From Pseudomonadota bacterium (GTDB lineage Bacteria > Pseudomonadota > Gammaproteobacteria > Competibacterales > Competibacteraceae): a stretch of 64,000 bases of DNA. The notes beneath the pieces are model-generated. The model did no database searches. It was given only the letters and a program-made list of their open reading frames with translations, and was not told the origin of the DNA. Shown here piece by piece: positions 62,332-64,000 of this stretch. Location: NCBI GenBank assembly GCA_022709365.1, contig JAKLIY010000001.1:62001-126000 (forward strand), in the 5' to 3' direction. Each line of letters opens with the position of its first letter. The first letter of the stretch is position 1. Made by a program: the position numbers and the translations under genes.

Positions 62332-63669
62332 ATGACCAATTTTCAGATTTATCTCACCATCGGCGTCTTCGCCGCCGTGATTCTCTTGATCGCGTTCGAT
62401 CTGATCGATATGACGGTCGCCGCCCTGCTCGGGGTCAGCATCTTGATCGCGTTCGGGATCCTCGACGGCAGCGATCTGATGCCGATCGTACACACCGCCG
62501 GCGGTCCGCTCGCCCTGCTGTTCGGCGGCATGGTGGTGGCGCGGATACTCGATAAGACGGGGATCTTCGCATGGCTGGGCGAGTACATGCTCCACGCCAC
62601 CGGCGGCAGCGGCAAACGACTGCTGCTGCTCATCGTCGCATTGTTGTTGCCGCTCAACGCCTTTCTGCCAAACGCCACTGTCGTCATCCTGGTCGCGCCG
62701 ATCATCATCCGCGTCTGTCAGGTGATCGAGGTGGATTTCGTCGGACCACTGATCATCACGGCGATTGTGAGCAACGCGGCCGGGATGCTGACCTTGGTGA
62801 GCGACCCCGCGACTTTTCTGGTCGGACGGGCGATCGGGGTGTCGTTTATCGATTATCTGCGGATGGTAAGCCTGGGCGGTCTGCTGGCCGCGCTGGTCGT
62901 CGTGCCCTTTTTGCCACGCCTTTTACCACAGGTCTGGAGCGTGCGAGCGACCCTGCCGCCCAGCGTGCGCGTCGCCATCAAACATCCCGCCTTCCTGGTG
63001 CTGTCGCTGCTTGTGGTCTTGCTCATGGTGGCCCTGTTCATCATCGGAGAGTCCTTGCCGACCCGCATCGTCCCGCCCCAGGTCGCGATCATCGGGGCTT
63101 CGCTGGCGCTGCTGGTGGTCTACGGTGTGCGCATCGAGCCGGTCGGCGAGGTGATCCGCGACGTGGACTGGAAGACGCTCGTGTTTCTCGGCGCCATCTT
63201 CACTTTGGTCCAGGCCTTCGTCAAAACCGAGTTACTGCAAGGCCTGTCGATCCAGTTCTACGACTGGTTCGGGACTCGGTTTACGTTGGTGGCGCTCGTG
63301 ACTCTGGCCAGCATCGGCACGATTGGGTTCGTGGTCGCCAATATCCCGTTGGTCGCCGCCGCGCTGGTGATGATCACGGGCTACCTGGTCGCCGCCGAGG
63401 CGGTGCCCGAAACCGCGCTCGCCATCGGTTTTACCGACTGGCCCAACGCAACGCTGCCGGTGTTCGTCGCGATGATGTTCGGCGGCACCCTCGGCGGCAA
63501 CGCCACGCTGATCGGCGCCTCGGCCAATATTGTGGCCGTGGGTATCTGTGCTTCGCACGGCCGGCGCGTGAGCTTTATGCAATTCCTGCGTATCGGGCTA
63601 CCGATTACCGTGGTGCAGTTGTTGGTCGGGGCGCTCTATGTCTGGGTCCTGGCCTCGATTCTGGACTAG
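62332..63669 (+). CDS. Ion-transporter superfamily permease (ArsB/NhaD/SLC13-like)
   Basis: A 445-residue membrane protein with about 11-12 hydrophobic helices. Features are the conserved NATVVILVAPIII and NAAGMLTLVSDPATFLVGRA in the first half and GGTLGGNATLIGASANIVAVG in the second, typical hairpin regions of the IT superfamily. Substrates in this group range from arsenite and Na+ to citrate and sulfate, so the cargo is unknown. No ars genes are nearby. Start ATG 62332 has a weak ribosome site; a TTG at 62317 would overlap the previous stop. Confidence 0.88.
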   Translation: MTNFQIYLTIGVFAAVILLIAFDLIDMTVAALLGVSILIAFGILDGSDLMPIVHTAGGPLALLFGGMVVARILDKTGIFAWLGEYMLHATGGSGKRLLLLIVALLLPLNAFLPNATVVILVAPIIIRVCQVIEVDFVGPLIITAIVSNAAGMLTLVSDPATFLVGRAIGVSFIDYLRMVSLGGLLAALVVVPFLPRLLPQVWSVRATLPPSVRVAIKHPAFLVLSLLVVLLMVALFIIGESLPTRIVPPQVAIIGASLALLVVYGVRIEPVGEVIRDVDWKTLVFLGAIFTLVQAFVKTELLQGLSIQFYDWFGTRFTLVALVTLASIGTIGFVVANIPLVAAALVMITGYLVAAEAVPETALAIGFTDWPNATLPVFVAMMFGGTLGGNATLIGASANIVAVGICASHGRRVSFMQFLRIGLPITVVQLLVGALYVWVLASILD

Positions 63670-63678
63670 TCCCTTCGC

Positions 63679-63703
63679 CCGGATGCTGCGTAGCGGCATC
63701 CGG
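63679..63703. repeat. REP-like hairpin
   Basis: CCGGATGC (63679-63686) and GCATCCGG (63696-63703) form a perfect 8-bp stem with a 9-base loop, 10 bases after the permease stop. The shape and sequence resemble enterobacterial REP units (GCCGGATGCGGCG...). No U-tract follows. It may stabilise the upstream mRNA or be a dispersed repeat. Confidence 0.55.
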
Positions 63704-63820
63704 ACTGGATTTCGGGTTAAGCTAGGAGGAAGTAACAGGAAGTAACACCACGGATGACCAGCTTACCACCGGTTGCAGCTTGCGGCTGCACTCCATTGAA
63801 CAATTCACAAGGGGCAAACA

Positions 63821-64000
63821 ATGAATAGACGAAACTTCGTTACCGCGGGCCTCTCGCTGGCGGCTCTTGCGCTCTTCACGACGGGCTGCACCACCACCAG
63901 CGGAAATCCCGGCGATCCCGCAATGCAGCGCAAGGCCATCGATTCCGCGGTCGACAGTGCCCTGTCGCGTCTGTACCAGGAAGCACCCGGATCGGAGGAA
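63821..64000 (+). CDS. Lipoprotein, SYLF/Ysc84-type N-terminus (3' end missing)
   Basis: The first 60 codons of a gene cut by the window edge. It starts MNRRNFVTAGLSLAALALFT with Cys at residue 23 (TTGC lipobox); the RRNFV pair also fits a Tat signal. The mature start, TTTSGNPGDPAMQRKAID then ALSRLYQ, resembles SYLF-domain (lipid-binding, YSC84-like) lipoproteins. GGGG lies 6 bases before the ATG. The domain itself is not in the window, so the family is tentative. Confidence 0.65.
   Translation, partial: MNRRNFVTAGLSLAALALFTTGCTTTSGNPGDPAMQRKAIDSAVDSALSRLYQEAPGSEE

Noticed and set aside
62571-63725. 384-codon same-strand frame inside the permease gene
   Set aside because: Out-of-frame reading of the permease; Arg/His-rich low-complexity product with no domain.

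Overview
The window is a 64 kb piece of a GC-rich chromosome that most likely belongs to a gammaproteobacterium. The support is conserved gene order (yceD-rpmF-plsX-fabH-fabG-acpP-fabF-mltG-tmk-holB-pilZ-tatD, and mupP-ubiG-mtaD), an E. coli-type GshA and a UbiG. Acyl-CoA/PHA-type enzymes next to several Ser/Thr kinases fused to FGE-sulfatase-like domains recall polyhydroxyalkanoate- and glycogen-accumulating lineages such as the Competibacteraceae. That placement is an inference and was not tested.

Layout. 1-2.05 kb: the 3' part of a membrane kinase with an FGE-like sensor domain. 2.05-8.03 kb: acyl-CoA metabolism (PhaJ-like hydratase, EtfB, EtfA, acyl-CoA dehydrogenase, malonyl-CoA decarboxylase). 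8.05-14.2 kb: gshA, a large single-chain restriction-methylation protein in AT-richer DNA, and an M17 aminopeptidase. 14.3-16.1 kb: 3-hydroxyacyl-CoA dehydrogenase and enoyl-CoA hydratase. 16.3-27.5 kb: maf, then the fatty-acid/division/replication operon. That operon lacks fabD and carries a vapBC toxin-antitoxin pair between tmk and holB. 27.5-33.7 kb: ppc, pgi, a YdcF-like protein and a YdcH-like protein.

33.7-42.3 kb and 47.4-51.1 kb hold a phosphorylation-signalling array. The first block has a PP2C phosphatase with a coupled small membrane protein, a transmembrane pseudokinase-FGE protein, an active transmembrane kinase-FGE protein, and a secreted protein with a CsgG/FlgO-like domain, six PEGA repeats and a POTRA-like tail. 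The second block has a transmembrane kinase, a canonical FHA protein, a degenerate FHA protein and a second PP2C. No type VI secretion genes accompany them. This array is the best candidate here for an undescribed system: the FGE-like domains lack the catalytic cysteine pair, and their C-terminal faces vary as C-type-lectin binding surfaces do.

42.3-47.4 kb: malic enzyme, a repeat-rich AT-rich gap, an unknown membrane-anchored protein, a Trp-rich/HhH protein, and asnS. 51.0-56.0 kb: mupP-like phosphatase, ubiG and mtaD on the minus strand, ompA with its own promoter and terminator, and mtnA. 56.1-61.2 kb: an RND efflux pair and a CDF-type transporter. 61.3-64.0 kb: an orphan AapJ-like binding protein, an ArsB/NhaD-like permease, a REP-like hairpin and the start of a Tat-type lipoprotein. 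No rRNA, tRNA, CRISPR array, transposase or phage gene was recognised.
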